From Lutispora saccharofermentans (GTDB lineage: Bacteria; Bacillota; Clostridia; Lutisporales; Lutisporaceae), in contig NZ_JAJEKE010000011.1 in assembly GCF_024363565.1 (NCBI RefSeq), positions 1 through 64,000 on the forward strand: a stretch of DNA of 64,000 bases, in the 5' to 3' direction. Of this stretch, positions 63,377-64,000 are shown in pieces (position 1 is the first letter of the stretch; the number at the start of each line of letters is the position of its first letter). The notes below the pieces were generated by a model. It saw nothing but the letters and a program-made list of their open reading frames with translations, ran no database searches and had not been told where the DNA came from. The translations under genes were made by a program, and so were the position numbers.

Positions 63377-64000
63377 TCAATATAAATTAGGTTTAACGGT
63401 CAAATTTATGTGATCTTCCATGATCTCTACAGATTGCAGAGTGTAGCTGCCGAGCAAGGGTTCCAGATCCAACGACAGTTTTTTTTCTTTAAATAATTCC
63501 TCTATGGTTCCTGCTGCCAGCGGCATGCCATAAAAAACCCCTTCTTCTGCTTCAAATTCTAAAATATGCCCTTCTGCAATGATGAATACTCCTGATAATT
63601 TCAAGTTCTTTTCAGGAAGTTCAATCACAATCTTACCAGGTTTAAAATCAAATATCATCTCAGCAATATCAACCTGGCTGGAAACTATATCATTAAAGCT
63701 TTTTTCATTTAGGGACGCCTTGATCCCAAATATGGAGAAATCAAACGTCAAAGCGTCAGGAGGAAAATTGCCTTCTTCGATGATGCCGGAAAACTCTTTT
63801 TCAGCTTCCGAAAACAGCAGCTTAAGTTCCTTCCATACATGCTGCATATCAGCAAGCTGCTTTTGATAGTACCCTTTTTTCACTGTCAGGGATGTCAAAT
63901 ATTCCTCCATATCATTTTTTAATTCTGCTTTTTTAGCAATCGCTGCCGTTAATTCTTTATGCTTAAGCTCTAATAAGGCCAGCTTTTCCATGAGCTCAGC
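63377..64000 (-). CDS. Coiled-coil protein, N-terminus likely outside the window
   Basis: At least 204 aa. The first 70 or so residues form a coiled coil (LALLELKHKELTAAIAKKAE, LKNDMEEYL and on), followed by a mixed alpha/beta region (about 80-204) with SQVDIAEMIFDFKPGKIVIE and EGVFYGMPLAAGTIEELF. The ATG at 63991 has no ribosome binding site and the frame is open to the window edge, so the true start may lie beyond it. The gene ends just before ftsE and may be in one operon with ftsEX. I do not recognise the family. Confidence 0.6.
   Translation of the reverse strand, partial: AELMEKLALLELKHKELTAAIAKKAELKNDMEEYLTSLTVKKGYYQKQLADMQHVWKELKLLFSEAEKEFSGIIEEGNFPPDALTFDFSIFGIKASLNEKSFNDIVSSQVDIAEMIFDFKPGKIVIELPEKNLKLSGVFIIAEGHILEFEAEEGVFYGMPLAAGTIEELFKEKKLSLDLEPLLGSYTLQSVEIMEDHINLTVKPNLY

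Overview
This window looks like a chromosomal segment of an AT-rich, spore-forming, strictly anaerobic Firmicute of the class Clostridia. The evidence is the CwlJ/GerQ spore-germination pair, an anaerobic oxidative and nitrosative stress set (hydroxylamine reductase, rubrerythrin, desulfoferrodoxin, a broken rubredoxin oxidoreductase), a complete selenocysteine pathway, glycine and c-di-AMP riboswitches, and strong GGAGG-type ribosome binding sites with frequent TTG/GTG starts. I cannot name the genus from sequence alone.

Layout. 1-4.7 kb: two holin-like membrane proteins, an AlaX-type alanyl-tRNA editing protein, a decayed NADH:rubredoxin oxidoreductase and an AEC transporter. 4.7-9.6 kb: the selenocysteine locus, with tRNA-Sec on + converging on selD-selA-selB and a Cys-rich protein on -. 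The selD gene itself contains an in-frame UGA. 9.6-16.2 kb: ComEA-like protein, DacF, RidA plus a YheO-type regulator, then the nadD-yqeK-LCP-rsfS block and MgtC. 16.3-22.6 kb: class IV aminotransferase, Na+/alanine symporter, cwlJ-gerQ, a Cas2-like protein, an ABC exporter and a HesB-like selenoprotein read through UGA. 22.8-36.5 kb: chemoreceptor, diguanylate cyclase, cobalamin adenosyltransferase, a Crp/Fnr regulator divergent from a ferredoxin-cupin-hcp operon, rubrerythrin, MsrA, HelD, a PHP phosphoesterase, and an NlpC/P60 hydrolase behind a c-di-AMP riboswitch. 36.5-45.6 kb: asparaginase, MPG glycosylase, EamA transporter, desulfoferrodoxin, UbiA prenyltransferase, NudC, YchF, pseudouridine catabolism (psuK-psuG) and a HutD-like protein. 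45.6-54.5 kb: a cryptic cluster with four B12-binding-type radical SAM enzymes, one methyltransferase and two GNAT/FemAB-like acyltransferases, all on -. 54.6-64 kb: a lipoprotein, a 563-bp multi-helix foldback element, a MerR/TipAS regulator, a tandem glycine riboswitch driving gcvT-gcvH-gcvPA-gcvPB, then ftsX-ftsE and a truncated coiled-coil gene.

Two interspersed, highly structured repeat families run through the window. Family 1 (about 200-300 bp, at 2.1, 39.1, 47.1, 50.8 and 58.2 kb) has terminal inverted repeats and internal stems whose bases change together between copies. Family 2 (about 130 bp, at 17.2, 22.7 and 47.3 kb, plus a 3' fragment at 50.8 kb) is a chain of hairpins with the same kind of compensatory change. 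One family 2 copy is nested inside a family 1 copy. Repeat ends supply the stop codons and last residues of several genes.

The most interesting unexplained items are the 55.2-55.8 kb foldback element, the radical SAM/acyltransferase cluster, and the two covarying repeat families.
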